Assembly (NCBI GenBank): GCA_963576475.1
Contig: OY754967.1
Location: forward strand, 26,052,651 to 26,116,650
Direction: 5' to 3'
From: Molanna angustata
Taxonomy: Eukaryota; Arthropoda; Insecta; Trichoptera; Molannidae
DNA length: 64,000 bases
Shown here: positions 1-11,848 of the stretch, piece by piece
Position numbering within the stretch: the first letter of the stretch is position 1
Layout: every line of letters begins with the position of its first letter
The notes under the pieces: model-generated
What the model was told of the DNA's origin: nothing
Seen by the model: the letters and a program-made list of their open reading frames with translations, nothing else
The model's database searches: none
Made by a program: the position numbers and the translations under genes

Positions 1-1071
1 GTACGTATACTGCATAGAAAAGAGATATTACGTGTACATTTGTTCTATGACTGTATTGACGGCCGGGCGAGTGAAACTCAGAACATCGTTCTTAGTTTAA
101 GCTGTCATAATTTCATTGCGCTGACTAGGTATCTGTATCATATAATATAATCTACGGCAATATATTTGAGCTGCCAATGTTTCCAATGTTTAAATTTTGT
201 TATGATCGATTTGCATCTTCAGTGCAGAATTTATTTTTATAATGATTCTAAAATGTTTATGTTTACAGAGTGGAAATCTATTTTAAATTAACGAACAAAT
301 ATACCAAAATATTTTTCCATATTATTTTTCTACAAATTCGAATCCTATCGGTGTCCACTTATAAGAAGACTGAAACTCAATTTGAGAAACTATGCACTTC
401 ACGATGAGTTTCAAATTTCTATCTAGCATGTTACACGAAGATACATTCTGGTATAAAAATTGTAGTTAGTACCTACATGGAATAAATATTTATTAGGAAT
501 AGACAACTCATTATTAATTTATCTATTAGTACCTATATTTACGAAAGAGCTGATATTGATTTTTTTTTAATTATGTTTTTATATTTTATGGTTTTGTTGG
601 TAACCAAAAACACAATATAATGTAAGTCGTGATACGAATATATATTTTTAATAAATCGTCTGATTTTCTTTCATGGTTGAATTTTTTCCTTATTTTTTGA
701 AACTTTTTTTTAATTGTATAAAATAAACGAATACATAATTTGTAGCCATTTCACCAAATATGAAATAAAATAAAAACTAAAAATACTCAAACAGAAGTAT
801 TTACATAGTTAAATACAAATCTTCTCTATATTTATAAGGAAGATGAGACAAGAAAAGGCAGAATGGATAAGGAAGGGGAATTAGATATTATTTAGTGATT
901 TGATTTATACGAGTGCTTTAGTCTTTTCTTGAGAATTGATTGAGACAAAGAAACACTATCACTCAAGTTATTTCAAAACCTCTCTGACTACATTTCAAAG
1001 GAGGTATTTATGGAATAGGGTTCAAACTGATTTAAGAGGCACGCTGTGTTTATGAAGATTATTTTTTTATA
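1..1071. other. AT-rich intergenic DNA, nothing recognised
   Basis: No open frame of note, no repeat terminus and no family seen elsewhere in the window was recognised. The Helitron array begins at its right edge. Confidence 0.5.
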
Positions 1072-2101
1072 CTAGTTGCATGTAACACATGAGATCCAAC
1101 TGTCGATAGCGATAGTATGTATAGTTGAAGAATATGTACCAAACTATAAACCCATAGATACAAATTATTGAATATTTTCAGATATTTTGTTTTCTATACA
1201 ACATATGTAGGTATGTATGTCAAGATAGGATAGTATGGAAGAAGATCCTTTTTCCTACCCAGAATATGCAAATTGCATGATGGTATGTATGTATGTTTGG
1301 AGATGAAGTAACAAACTATTAAGTCTTCTTACATATTGTGTATAGGCGACTGCCATACAAAATGTATGAAGCGATGTCGTCACTAAATTCAATTTTTAAA
1401 AAAATTGTTAAAAAAAAATTGAGATCTTCTACTACAATGTTAATATTTTTTATAGAAAATTAAATTATCTAGTTGGGGTGTTTCGGCTTTTTTCGATAAT
1501 TGTAAAAGTTTTGGAAATATAGGCAGTTAAACTCATAAATTTATCATAAAAAAAATATTTTTCTTAATAAAAAATGTTTGAGAAACCCTGGAATTTTTTT
1601 GAAAAAACTAATTTGAGATTTTGTATTTGTCTATGTTTGTACCAATTTTCAGCGTTCTACCGTTTATGGTTTCTGAGATATATGGAAAAATAAAATAAAA
1701 ATTCAAAAGTTGATAACCCCTGACTGAAACAAAAATTCAAAATTCCGAGTATAAAAGTTTTGTAGGCCTGTAACTGTTTATATATTCTGAAATTTAAGGC
1801 TCTGTAAATTGAGCGGATCAAAAGTTATAAGGGGGGGACGGACACACAGACACACACACACACAGACACACAGACACACACACAGACACACAGACACACG
1901 AAATGTTCTACTCCGAATTCTGAGTAAATCCGTGTATGGAACATATATGCTGCGAAGCCTCTAAGTTGGTGTTTTTTGACTTCAAAGTTGGAAAATCCAT
2001 GAAAAAAGTAGACCTCTCCATACAATTCTCGCGTATTCTGGCTTGATACATTGTCGATATGTTAAGAGAACAAAGTTCTCCTGAACAAATCGACAGTTGG
2101 A
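1072..2101 (-). mobile_element. Non-autonomous Helitron copy H1 (array 1)
   Basis: The minus-strand element begins TCCAACTGTCGAT at 2101 and ends CTAG at 1072. The 3' end carries the hairpin CATGT-GTT-ACATG inside a GTTG/CAAC outer stem, followed by TAG, as expected for Helitron 3' ends. The base after CTAG is T on the element strand. A G run (1831-1837) and a CA/CAGA microsatellite (about 1841-1899) sit near the 5' third. The first 13 bases recur inverted just inside the 3' hairpin. There is no Rep/helicase coding, so movement in trans is inferred. The short open frame upstream of the microsatellite is present only because the copies are almost identical, and it is not taken as a gene. Confidence 0.85.
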
Positions 2102-2129
2102 AAATATTGGTTTGAAAAATGTTTTTAAA
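2102..2129. other. 28-bp spacer between Helitron copies H1 and H2
   Basis: A short AT-rich spacer separates two same-orientation copies. It does not match the 176-bp spacers of the plus-strand array. Confidence 0.7.
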
Positions 2130-3178
2130 CTAGTTGCATGTAACACATGAGATCCAACTGTCGATAGCGATAGTATGTATAGTTGAAGAATATGTACCAA
2201 ACTATAAACCCATAGATACAAATTATTGAATATTTTCAGATATTTTGTTTTTTATAGAACATATGTAGGTATGTATGTCAAGATAGGATAGTATGGAGGA
2301 AGATCCTTTTTCCTACCCAGAATATGCAAATAGCATGATGGTATGTATGTATGTTTGGAGATGAAATATCAAACTATTAAGTCTTCTTACATATTGTGTA
2401 TAGGCGACTGCCATACAAAATGTATGAAGCGATGTCGTCACTAAATTCAATTTTTAAAAAAATTGTTAAAAAAAATTGAGATCTTCTGCTACAATGTTAA
2501 TATTTTTTATAGAAAATTAAATTATCTAGTTGGGGTGTTTCGGCTTTTTTCGATAATTGTAAAAGTTTTGGAAATATAGGCAGTTAAACTCATAAATTTA
2601 TCATAAAAAAAATATTTTTCTTAATAAAAAATGTTTGAGAAACCCTGGAATTTTTTTGAAAAAACTCATTTGAGATTTTGTATTTGTCTATGTTTGTACC
2701 AATTTTCAGCGTTCTAGCGTTTATGGTTTCTGAGATATATGGAAAAATAAAATAAAAATTCAAAAGTTGATAACCCCTGACTGAAACAAAAATTTAAAAT
2801 TCCGAGTATAAAAGTTTTGTAGGCCTGTAACTGTTTATATATTCTGAAATTTTAGGCTCTGTAAATTGAGCGGATCAAAAGTTATAAGGGGGGGGGGGAC
2901 ACACAGACACACACACACACAGACACACACACAGACACACAGACACACACACAGACACACACACACACAGACACACGAAATGTTCTACTCCGAATTCTGA
3001 GTAAATCCGTGTATGGAACATATATGCTGCGAAGCCTCTAAGTTGGTGTTTTTTGACTTCAAAGTTGGAAAATCCATGAAAAAAGTAGACCTCTCCATAC
3101 AATTCTCGCGTATTCTGGCTTGATACATTGTCGATATGTTAAGAGAACAAAGTTCTCCTGAACAAATCGACAGTTGGA
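2130..3178 (-). mobile_element. Non-autonomous Helitron copy H2 (array 1)
   Basis: Same structure as H1: TCC start at 3178, CTAG end at 2130, CA/CAGA microsatellite at about 2899-2976 next to a run of about ten G. It differs from H1 and H3 at scattered bases and in microsatellite length. Its 5' end touches the CTAG end of H3 with no intervening base. Confidence 0.87.
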
Positions 3179-4232
3179 CTAGTTGCATGTAACACATGAG
3201 ATCCAACTGTCGATAGCGATAGTATGTATAGTTGAAGAATATGTACCAAACTATAAACCCATAGATACAAATTATTGAATATTTTCAGATATTTTGTTTT
3301 CTATACAACATATGTAGGTATGTATGTCAAGATAGGATAGTATGGAAGAAGATCCTTTTTCCTACCCAGAATATGCAAATTGCATGATGGTATGTATGTA
3401 TGTTTGGAGATGAAGTAACAAACTATTAAGTCTTCTTACATATTGTGTATAGGCGACTGCCATACAAAATGTATGAAGCGATGTCGTCACTAAATTCAAT
3501 TTTTAAAAAATTTTTTAAAAAAAAATTGAGATCTTCTACTACAATGTTAATATTTTTTATAGAAAATTAAATTATCTAGTTGGGGTGTTTCGGCTTTTTT
3601 CGATAATTGTAAAAGTTTTGGAAATATAGGCAGTTAAACTCATAAATTTATCATAAAAAAAATATTTTTCTTAATAAAAAATGTTTGAGAAACCCTGGAA
3701 TTTTTTTGAAAAAACTAATTTGAGATTTTGTATTTGTCTATGTTTGTACCAATTTTCAGCGTTCTACCGTTTATGGTTTCTGAGATATATGGAAAAATAA
3801 AATAAAAATTCAAAAGTTGATAACCCCTGACTGAAACAAAAATTCAAAATTCCGAGTATAAAAGTTTTGTAGGCCTGTAACTGTTTATATATTCTGAAAT
3901 TTTAGGCTCTGTAAATTGAGCGGATCAAAAGTTATAAGGGGGGGACGGACACACAGACACACACACACAGACCCACAGACACACACACAGACACACAGAC
4001 ACACACACAGACACACACACACAGACACACGAAATGTTCTACTCCGAATTCTGAGTAAATCCGTGTATGGAACATATATGCTGCGAAGCCTCTAAGTTGG
4101 TGTTTTTTGACTTCAAAGTTGGAAAATCCATGAAAAAAGTAGACCTCTCCATACAATTCTCGCGTATTCTGGCTTGATACATTGTCGATATGTTAAGAGA
4201 ACAAAGTTCTCCTGAACAAATCGACAGTTGGA
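3179..4232 (-). mobile_element. Non-autonomous Helitron copy H3 (array 1)
   Basis: Same structure as H1, with the 5' end at 4232 and CTAG at 3179-3182. The base before the 5' TC is A on the element strand (plus-strand T at 4233). Together with the T after the H1 3' end this gives the A|T target expected of Helitrons for the array as a whole. The CA/CAGA microsatellite lies at about 3948-4030. Confidence 0.87.
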
Positions 4233-4555
4233 TAAGCTATGTTTAGTGATCATATTAAAGTGTCAATATTGGTTGAGGATAAGTACCTACTCAGCGGAAA
4301 GACATTTGAATTTATTTATTCACATTTTTTTAGAAAATTTGTATTGAAATGTATAAGTATACGAGGACATAAAAGAATCTTTTGTAGAAATAAAAGAATC
4401 TAATAAATTTGAAATTAACTGTTTACTAATTTAACTTATGCTCGATCACAATAAAAAATAAAAATACTGGGTTTTACAGAAAGTGACTTCATATTTTAGT
4501 CTTTGAGACTTTAGTTTTAGTGTCTTTGTCTATTATCAATGGATAATACAATGTA

Positions 4556-4738
4556 TTAGACAGTTTTTTTTAATGAATATGTCCTTGTTAAACAAGTACA
4601 TATACATCTTCCTACGTCCCCTAAAATAAGCATAAATGCGTGTGCTATAGGTGAACGAAATCGGTCGAGGCAGGATTCGAACTCGCGACCACTGGGTTAC
4701 CAACCCAGCAAGCTAACCGCTCTGCCATCGACCCATCT
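4556..4738 (-). mobile_element. tRNA-derived SINE, family B, full copy
   Basis: On the minus strand the head starts at about 4738 with a tRNA-like sequence containing an A box (GGCAGAGCGGTTAGC) and a B box (GAGTTCGAATCCTGCC, plus-strand 4669-4685), an internal RNA polymerase III promoter. The body reads TTTCGTTCACCTATAGCACA and then a GCATTTATGCTTA motif, and the tail is T-rich on the plus strand. Related pieces lie at 20085-20167, 23035-23192 and 63872-64000. This is not a functional tRNA gene, because the tRNA part is fused to the shared body. Transposition would depend on a LINE in trans. Confidence 0.85.
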
Positions 4739-4989
4739 CCGTTAATCGATTAATTTAATTTAAAAAAATTCACTACCTACTAATCTAAAAACACTATCTG
4801 AATTGTTAAAAAAAAACAAGATATGGCTCCTGTCTGCAGACCGTGAACTGTCAGAAAGAGTGGTCACTCACATCCTGAGTTAGACTTCATACTGCTTGCT
4901 TTGTTGATATTAGCTCTGTTCTTGACTGTGTATTCTTATTTTTATTTTATATTTTTTTTAATAATTTCTTTTCTATTTTTTCTGTTCTC

Positions 4990-5150
4990 CATATTCTTTA
5001 TTTTTTGTGATTGTTGTAAAAATACGGCACTCATACATATATAATTGTATGTAGGTACGCAAATATGGCCATCTTAAAACAGGAATTTCCTAGTTAGATG
5101 GCCATAGCATATATTTTGATGTATTGTATATTTATAAAATAAATAAATAA
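4990..5150 (+). repeat. Probable LINE/SINE 3' tail
   Basis: A mixed segment containing two copies of a short motif on either side of a palindrome-like GGCCATC/GATGGCC pair ends in AAATAAATAAATAAA. This tail structure is typical of retroposed 3' ends in Lepidoptera. No coding part remains, so the family is unknown. Confidence 0.4.
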
Positions 5151-5420
5151 AAAATCTGTTTGGTTTATTTTACAAAACATATACCCTTTGAAATATTTAA
5201 TCACATCAACATACCTACACGTGTAATGTAAATTGATTTCTAGAAACCATAATGTTTTAATTGATTCGGTTTTAATGAAATATGAATTGTAAATTTCTTA
5301 TCCTTTTTGCTAATGTAAAATAAACACACTTATATGATAATGTAAAGGTAAAAGAGTAGGTAATTGGAAAATAAATGTTTTTTGTTACAAAATGAAAATT
5401 CATTTCGATGTTTATCCAAC

Positions 5421-5464
5421 TGTCAATTCGTTCAAGAGAATTTGTTTCTCTTAATGAATTGACA
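5421..5464 (+). other. 5'-terminal hairpin of old Helitron copy
   Basis: The arms TGTCAATTCGTTCAAGAGAA and TTCTCTTAATGAATTGACA pair around a short T-rich loop. The equivalent hairpin in young copies (13763-13806) and in another old copy (18290-18333) has different bases at several paired positions. Confidence 0.7.
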
Positions 5465-5658
5465 GTATTAACCTTAGTCCCGTGTGAGCAAATTATATGC
5501 AGTAGTGGAGTTTTTCATGGTTTTTGCATGGAAAAGAAAATTAAGTATCTGTGTGTGTGTCCTCTTAAAAATCTTGATTTGCTTAAAGCACAGAGCTCAA
5601 AATTTCAAAAAATATATTATATAGAAAGTATTTGGCCTATATAAAAAACTTTTGAATA

Positions 5659-5890
5659 TTTATTTTATTTTATTTTATGTAGCTTCTCGGACAACTAACA
5701 GGTACTATGTCAAATAATTATTTAACACGCACCCAATAACAAGTTGCCACATTCTGGAGACTTACGATATTAATCGTCTCACAGATCCAGACTGAAAACA
5801 CAATTAAAAACTGTGTCTCCACCGGGAATCGAACCCGGGACCCTTGGATCAGCGGTCAGATACCTAACCAACTGAGCCATGAAGGCCGAC
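5659..5890 (-). mobile_element. tRNA-derived SINE, family A, nested in old Helitron
   Basis: The minus-strand head GTCGGCCTTCATGGCTCAG contains the A box (GGCTCAGTTGGTTAG, plus-strand 5864-5878) and the B box GGTTCGATTCC (plus-strand about 5823-5834). The body contains GAGACACAGTTTTTAATTG and the segment ending in GTTGCCCGAGAA-type sequence, then a (TAAAA)n tail at the left. Other copies are at 12591-12811 (+), 24889-25121 (-) and a remnant at 62228-62335 (+). Confidence 0.88.
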
Positions 5891-6303
5891 TTTATTTTTC
5901 CATACATTCCGAAAACCACAAAAGCTAGAATGCTGAAAATTGGTATAAATATAGACAAATACAAAATCTATTTTTCCCCTTTTAAAAATGTTACTATTTA
6001 ATTTAGTGACAAAATCGTTTCATACAATTTGTATGGCATTATACACGACACAATATTTACGGACACTCTCAATAGTTTAATACTTAATCTCCAAACAAAC
6101 ATACATACATACCATCATGCCGCTTTCATATTAAATAAATATTCTGTCTTTTCATATATACCTACATATTTTGTGTAGAAAACAAAATATTTGAAAATAT
6201 TAAATAATTTGGGTTTATAAGTCAATAGTTTGGTACGTATTCTTCAACTATAAAAAATACTATCGCTATCGACAATTGGATCTCGTGTGTTACATGCAAC
6301 TAG

Positions 6304-7280
6304 TTTTATGTTAAACTAATTAACATAACTAAAAGTTTTATGTTTTGCTTCCGAAGATGCCTGCATTGTTTAGTGAAGGCGTTAAGACTAATTATTCAAT
6401 TCATACACGATTAATTTAACTTAGAGACTTTATATAAATAAATAAATTAAAACTGTATTCTATCTTATGTTTATAAATTAATGGTATTTATAAGTATTTT
6501 TTCTTGTGATTCCGTTCAATAACTTGAAGAACGGATCAAAGGAAAGCCTCAATTAAACAATGACAAAGTATATCCAAATCACACATTTACAAATCATGCA
6601 ATTAACGGAATGCGTGGGTCGCGCTATACTGATATACATACATAACTTAATAATTATATTACGTAGGTAGTTTAAAAGGGTGTATGACAAAACATTTCTG
6701 CGAGAACAACTAATGTCACATATAAGTAAGGAACATAAATAACTTGTCATGAAACGGTTTTGCCAAAGACAAATTACTGTGGTAAGATTACAGGAGACGA
6801 GGAGTAGAGGTTTTACGCAGACAAATATTCAGAGTAGATATTATGTACCACAGTTTGTGTTTCTACAAACCTTATAATAAAAATAATCATTAAAAAAATT
6901 GCTGTTGAGATATGCCTATTTAAAACCTTGTAATAAATAAATATTTTGTGGTATCCATTTTATATTATTGTACCTATTATCGTATAGCAGCTGACATATG
7001 AATTGTATTTTGTTTCTATTTCTAATGAGAATAAATCGCTGAACATACTTACATTAAAAATACGTCAAATTGATGACTTCCTCGGATTTTGTCGGAGTCC
7101 ATTTAAAATAGCACAAGATACGTTAAATATATAAAATAGAAATGAAATAAGACATCTAAGTCATCAAGTAGTGGCTGTGACAAAGTCGCTAGCATCGTAT
7201 CGTCACCCTGGATAATGCTTAAATGCTAACTTAGTAAGAACTTTTGGTGGCCGAACCGTCAATACTGATCTCCCGGCTCA
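6304..7280. other. AT-rich intergenic DNA, nothing recognised
   Basis: No gene or shared repeat was seen. Isolated short open frames have no recognisable product. Confidence 0.45.
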
Positions 7281-7345
7281 CAAGACATATAAATAACAAG
7301 ACATATAAATAACAAGACATATAAATAACAAGACATATAAATATA
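7281..7345. repeat. 16-bp minisatellite, about 4 copies
   Basis: The unit CAAGACATATAAATAA is repeated head to tail about four times, with the last unit decaying into CATATAAATATAGACAT. Confidence 0.9.
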
Positions 7346-7426
7346 GACATAAAGGAGGTCCCGATGAACAACGAAAAATTAATGTTTTTTTTATAATTTC
7401 GGGCGCGTTAACTTTACAAATATTAT

Positions 7427-7605
7427 CTGGGGGGCATGTCCCGTCAAACAGTGAAATGAAAACCCTAGTGATAACCCATATCATAGATATTGATATAATA
7501 TCTTAATATCTTAAAATTTGATAGAAATCCATAAGATAATTATATACATGATATGGGTTAAAATGAGGGTTTTGATTCCACCATTTGACGGGACTTGCCC
7601 CCTAG
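7427..7605. mobile_element. 179-bp inverted-repeat MITE
   Basis: The left end CTGGGGGGCATGTCCCGTCA and the right end, read inverted as CTAGGGGGCAAGTCCCGTCA, belong to arms of about 60 bp. The arms continue through AACCCTAG and GATATGGGTTA-type sequence with few mismatches. The AT-rich centre is about 55 bp. No transposase is present, and I could not fix a target duplication, so the superfamily is open. Confidence 0.75.
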
Positions 7606-7649
7606 AATACGGCTGCGAGTGTACGTGATATTTATTGTGTGACATATAA

Positions 7650-8295
7650 GTACTCTTCGACACAATGCACATAATTGTGGAGATTTATGACTTTTCAATT
7701 TTGAAGCATATTTTTGGTATGAATTTCTCAATCTAGAGAGTGCATAATATGTATATGTTTTGCGTATGATATACTATGAAATATTGTGTCCTCTATACAG
7801 CCCTTATTAATATATTAAATTCGCCATTGTACCGATGCCTTACCACGTATAATAATTTGGAAAAGATCAGGTCCGTGGACATATTAGACAGGAATAATAT
7901 TTTTTTTTTTGTTACCAATAGTGAGTACAATGCACCATGAAATCAAAGGTGGGCTGATTAAGTTACAATTACTTATGTTGCTATTCTTATCTTTTATATT
8001 TGTTTAAAAAAATATTATTGTACGTTGCCCATTTTTTCAAATAAATTAAAAAAATATTAAATGCTGACTCAAGGATGATTATTTTTCCAATAATGTATTC
8101 TCTAGATATATTTCACCTATATGTAGAGAATACATTAACATTTAACGAATATATATGTAGGTACATAAACAATGACTCCACAAAAAAGTTTTCTAGGATT
8201 GTCTTACGTTGAAGAGGCCAAAAATGTGAAAAGGTTTGTGTGTGAAAGAGTTTAGTGTTGGCCACAATCCATTCGTTAAGTTTTATGCTCAAAAC
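7650..8295 (+). repeat. Degenerate copy of the GGCCACAACCCA repeat family
   Basis: The segment shares CTCAATCTAGAGAGTGCATA-type and TCCTCTATACAGCCC motifs with 19790-19925 and 21190-21280, and ends in GAGTTTAGTGTTGGCCACAA at about 8244-8270. That ending recurs at 21378, 46000, 48385 and 54725. It is an old, rearranged dispersed repeat of unknown class. Confidence 0.5.
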
Positions 8296-8299
8296 AAGT

Positions 8300-9650
8300 C
8301 CCATTTTCAATCGCTGACAGAATTTATGGCTCAATATTTTTTACTGCAACAGGATTTCGTGGACTCCATGTATTAATTGGAACTAATAATATTTTTCATT
8401 TATAGAGAATTTCATCCAACCGTAAATTGTGTATATTTGTAATAAAAAAATACTTACATATCAAAAATGCTTCGAAAGCAGAAATAAAATATGACGTATC
8501 CCAACAACTTGTTTCATAAATAAGTATTCGAAAAATGTTTTACAAAATGGTTCTACTATAAAATATGACGTCAATCTTCTTGTACGGAAAAATCGGTTTC
8601 CTTTTTATTTATGGGCAACGTTTTCATTTTACGTCATGTCGTTTAGTAAATCCCATGACGATGTCACTGATATCGAAGGATTCAATTCCACTCGGAGCCA
8701 TTTGTATATTTCCACAATGGAAATCCGTTCAGAGCAAGACTAATTTGGTAATAAATTAACCAACTTGTGGATTATTTTGCAAAATAATTATTAAGGTTGA
8801 TTAATGTTTACCGTGACCCATTTTAGATTCATTTGTTAATTAGTTCCTTCTGGAAGTTTTGTGTGCTCTTGGGCGATTACGCTCATAAAACAAAAGGTTT
8901 AGTGGGGAACCTGTTTATTTTAATAAAGTTGTCTGCATAATATAACAATAATTAGTTGATTGATGCACAAAAAAAATATAAAAACGGTATTCTGTTATAT
9001 ATTTATAATCATATTTTTTTTAAGGATTTCTTCTCTCAGTGACGAGTATCTATGTAAATAAAATCTAAGCTTTAGAAGATTCACAATGCACATTGTCACA
9101 TCAATGCTGTCAGTGTCTATTCCCAATAGATACTTTCTCAGATTTGTACAGTTAAAAAATAGAAATTACAAGATACCTACATACACTACATGTACATATA
9201 TGCATAACACGATGACTTTAATTCACCTTTCTAATCTATATAAAAAAGTTAAGTTTATTTATAAGTTACTTGCTTTTAAAAATGTAAATATAACCCATCT
9301 CTCTTTTTCTCTTGTGAAATATTAAAATAATATATACCCTCATTGCTAGACTAAGAAAAGGTATATCTAGTTGAGCAGCAGTTACCTATTTTAAACGACA
9401 CATAATATGTAAATGGTTTGACACTAAATAAAATAAATAATTCAATTCTCGTTTAGAGAAATCTAAGCGAGAGCTGTATCATTGTGTCTTTTTTTGTATA
9501 AATGAGTGTTTTATCATGTAAGTATATTATGAAATCTTTTTTTTCTTGTATTTGTAGTGACTAACCTCAGAATTCTTCTGAAGAAGGATTAAGGTACCTA
9601 CCTAGTAAATTTATGCTGTTTTATTAAGAGAACATTAAAATTATTAACTA
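8300..9650. other. AT-rich DNA, no gene recognised
   Basis: The stretch includes a slightly GC-richer patch at about 8565-8750 with two ATGACG/TACGTCATG elements, but no splice-consistent coding sequence or repeat match was found. Confidence 0.4.
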
Positions 9651-9653
9651 AGT

Positions 9654-9813
9654 AGAATTATGAAAAAAAAAGTATATATATAATTTTAAGTTCTATTTAA
9701 TTGTGATTCTGACGATGCTCAACATTGAGTAATACCGGTGAATGGGAGTAGCGTTTGCGAAAAAAATAATAGAACTTAAAATTATATATACCTACTTATT
9801 TTTTTTATAATTC
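9654..9813. mobile_element. Foldback MITE, copy 1
   Basis: Two arms of about 45 bp are inverted repeats of each other: AGAATTATG...TTAAGTTCTATT at left and AATAGAACTTAAAATTATA...ATAATTCT at right. The loop contains GAGTAATACCGGTGAATGGG and AGCGTTTGCG. A diverged relative with matching loop and right flank lies at about 32040-32260. Confidence 0.7.
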
Positions 9814-9881
9814 TAGTTGATTATGGAGTTCTATCATGAAGTAACAGTTTCAAACATTGAAAAAATTAAAATTATCATTAG

Positions 9882-9964
9882 GAGAGTACTTTTTACGCCC
9901 TTTGTATGTGGCGAGTTTATTGCTAAACGGCAATTTCATCCAAAATATCTGTGTTTCCATTAAG
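9882..9964 (-). repeat. SINE family C tail fragment
   Basis: The segment GTGGCGAGTTTATTGC...GGCAATTTC...TCTGTGTTTCCA matches the 3' half of SINE family C in minus orientation (compare 50830-50895). The tRNA-like head is missing. Confidence 0.6.
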
Positions 9965-10137
9965 GATGGGATGGGATTAAGGATAAGACTAAATTTAACA
10001 TGTATTTTCGCAATTTTATGTTCATTCTATTAAAAAAACATATAATTTTATTATGTTATTTATTTTCGATTTTTTCCGTATTTAATTCTTATTATACCTT
10101 CATCCAAGTTAATTTTAAATATAATATGTAGGTAGGT

Positions 10138-10460
10138 ACTGTTAGGGATATCCATTTTGACTTCTCTCCTTATTCCTATCCTGAGCATTGATAATGCTTA
10201 GCCACCTAGTCGAGAAAAAAATGTTATAAGAAAAGAAAACTACCTACGAGCAACGAGCAGTATAGACAGTTATGTACCTTCGAGTGATGACACAGTGCTC
10301 TTTACATACATACGTTATAAGTTTATCTTCGTATTGTTTTTCTACATACCTAGTTGAAACTACGTCATTATTCGTGTTGTATATTGTGTCCTGCAAATCC
10401 AATAAACATTTTGAAGAAAGAAAGTAAACTTCATATATTCGTTCGTCGCGGCTGGCGGCT
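10138..10460 (+). repeat. LTR-like repeat, copy 1
   Basis: The segment begins TGTTAGGGATATCCATTT and ends GTTCGTCGCGGCTGGCGG. An inverted partner of the same length lies at 59747-60073 with identical terminal motifs. An AATAAA lies near the 3' end (10401-10406). The TG start, polyadenylation signal and size suggest a solo LTR, but no CA end or target duplication was found. Confidence 0.6.
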
Positions 10461-10596
10461 ATGCTTCCCTTCTAAATATTGCTTAATCTCCATTTCCCAA
10501 TTTTAAAACATTCTATACAGTCCTTTTGCTCCAACAGGTACTTCTCTGTACCCACAATATTTCTTTACAAAATTTACCTCATAATTCAATACCTGA

Positions 10597-10815
<219 letters not shown>

Positions 10816-11848
10816 TAAATACATAAAGTTAGATATTGTGGTGTGGTACATAATACACAATGAAACTATAGAAAAACTTTGTCAACAAAATTGTGGAATG
10901 AGAAATGTGATGTAAAATTTATTGAAACGAAACTGCGCAATAAAATCTTACCACCGTATGGATGTAACGGACATCTGTGGTAATAAAAGAAAATGGTCGG
11001 CCATTTGCAGCCGACTGCACATCATAGAGTGGCCACCAACCACCTTACGTCTCTTACTACTTTGTACAAAGAAGATTTCACAACTTTTCCAAACAACATT
11101 TCCATTATCACAACATTTGGATGACGACATTCAAGATTTCTACATTTATTCAAATGTTTGTCGCCTTGGGAATATATTTTTATCGTGTTACTTTCAATAT
11201 CTTCTGCTCACTGTTGAGCGTATAGCTTTTACTAAGTAAGACTCGGTTTAATTTATTTTCTTTTCTTCTAAGAATTTACCGTTTTAAAACGAAGTCAACG
11301 CTCTTGGTACGTGGTTGCCTGAAAACTGTATGGATATCCATAAAAAGTATGAATATTGTCCCTTAGAATCTTTCTTTGAAATCTAACCATCACCGGAAGA
11401 ACGATCTATACTTCGTTTTTTTGTCAATGCTATATGTTTTCGTCCAAAATAGTGTTATTTTGTTTTTTTTAAGCTTGACATTCGTGGGTACAGTTAAATA
11501 GTTATAAGTTTATAGAATTTCGTCCCTAGAAGTACTTGTATACCAACGCTGATGTCAACATAAACAAATATTTTCATTTCGACGCCATGAAGCATTAGTT
11601 TGTAGTAGGAGCTCCAGGGTTCACACCTGAACAATATAACTGGTCTAATAACTATATTATACGCCGTTTTCTTGTAACTGTAAGTTGCTGTGAGTTTTCC
11701 ACTAAGGTAAACCTTGTCAAAGTAAAAAGAAACACATTCTGCTTACAGATATGTGTAAGTTCATATTACTGCATGATGATCCAAGCAATATTATTCTATT
11801 TTTTTTGTTATTCTCTCTATTTACAGAAACTTTTTAAATTTCGCAATT
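10816..11848. other. Unique AT-rich DNA, no gene recognised
   Basis: A 105-codon open frame at 10922-11239 has no recognisable motif, signal peptide or splice context. It is not called as a gene. Confidence 0.4.

Larger units (their letters stand above)
5415..6303 (+). mobile_element. Old Helitron copy of the same family, split by a SINE
   Basis: The element starts TCCAACTGTCAATTCG after an A, and ends with GTTACATGCAACTAG followed by T. Its interior follows the young copies (the ACTTTTGAAT, AAAATTGGTATAAA and ATACATACATACCATCATG segments) but is much diverged and shortened. A family A SINE occupies 5659-5890 inside it, so the Helitron is older than that SINE insertion. The 5' hairpin at 5421-5464 is still paired. 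Confidence 0.8.

Noticed and set aside
7281..7345. CRISPR-like repeat array
   Set aside because: The repeats are directly tandem without spacers, in a eukaryotic window.
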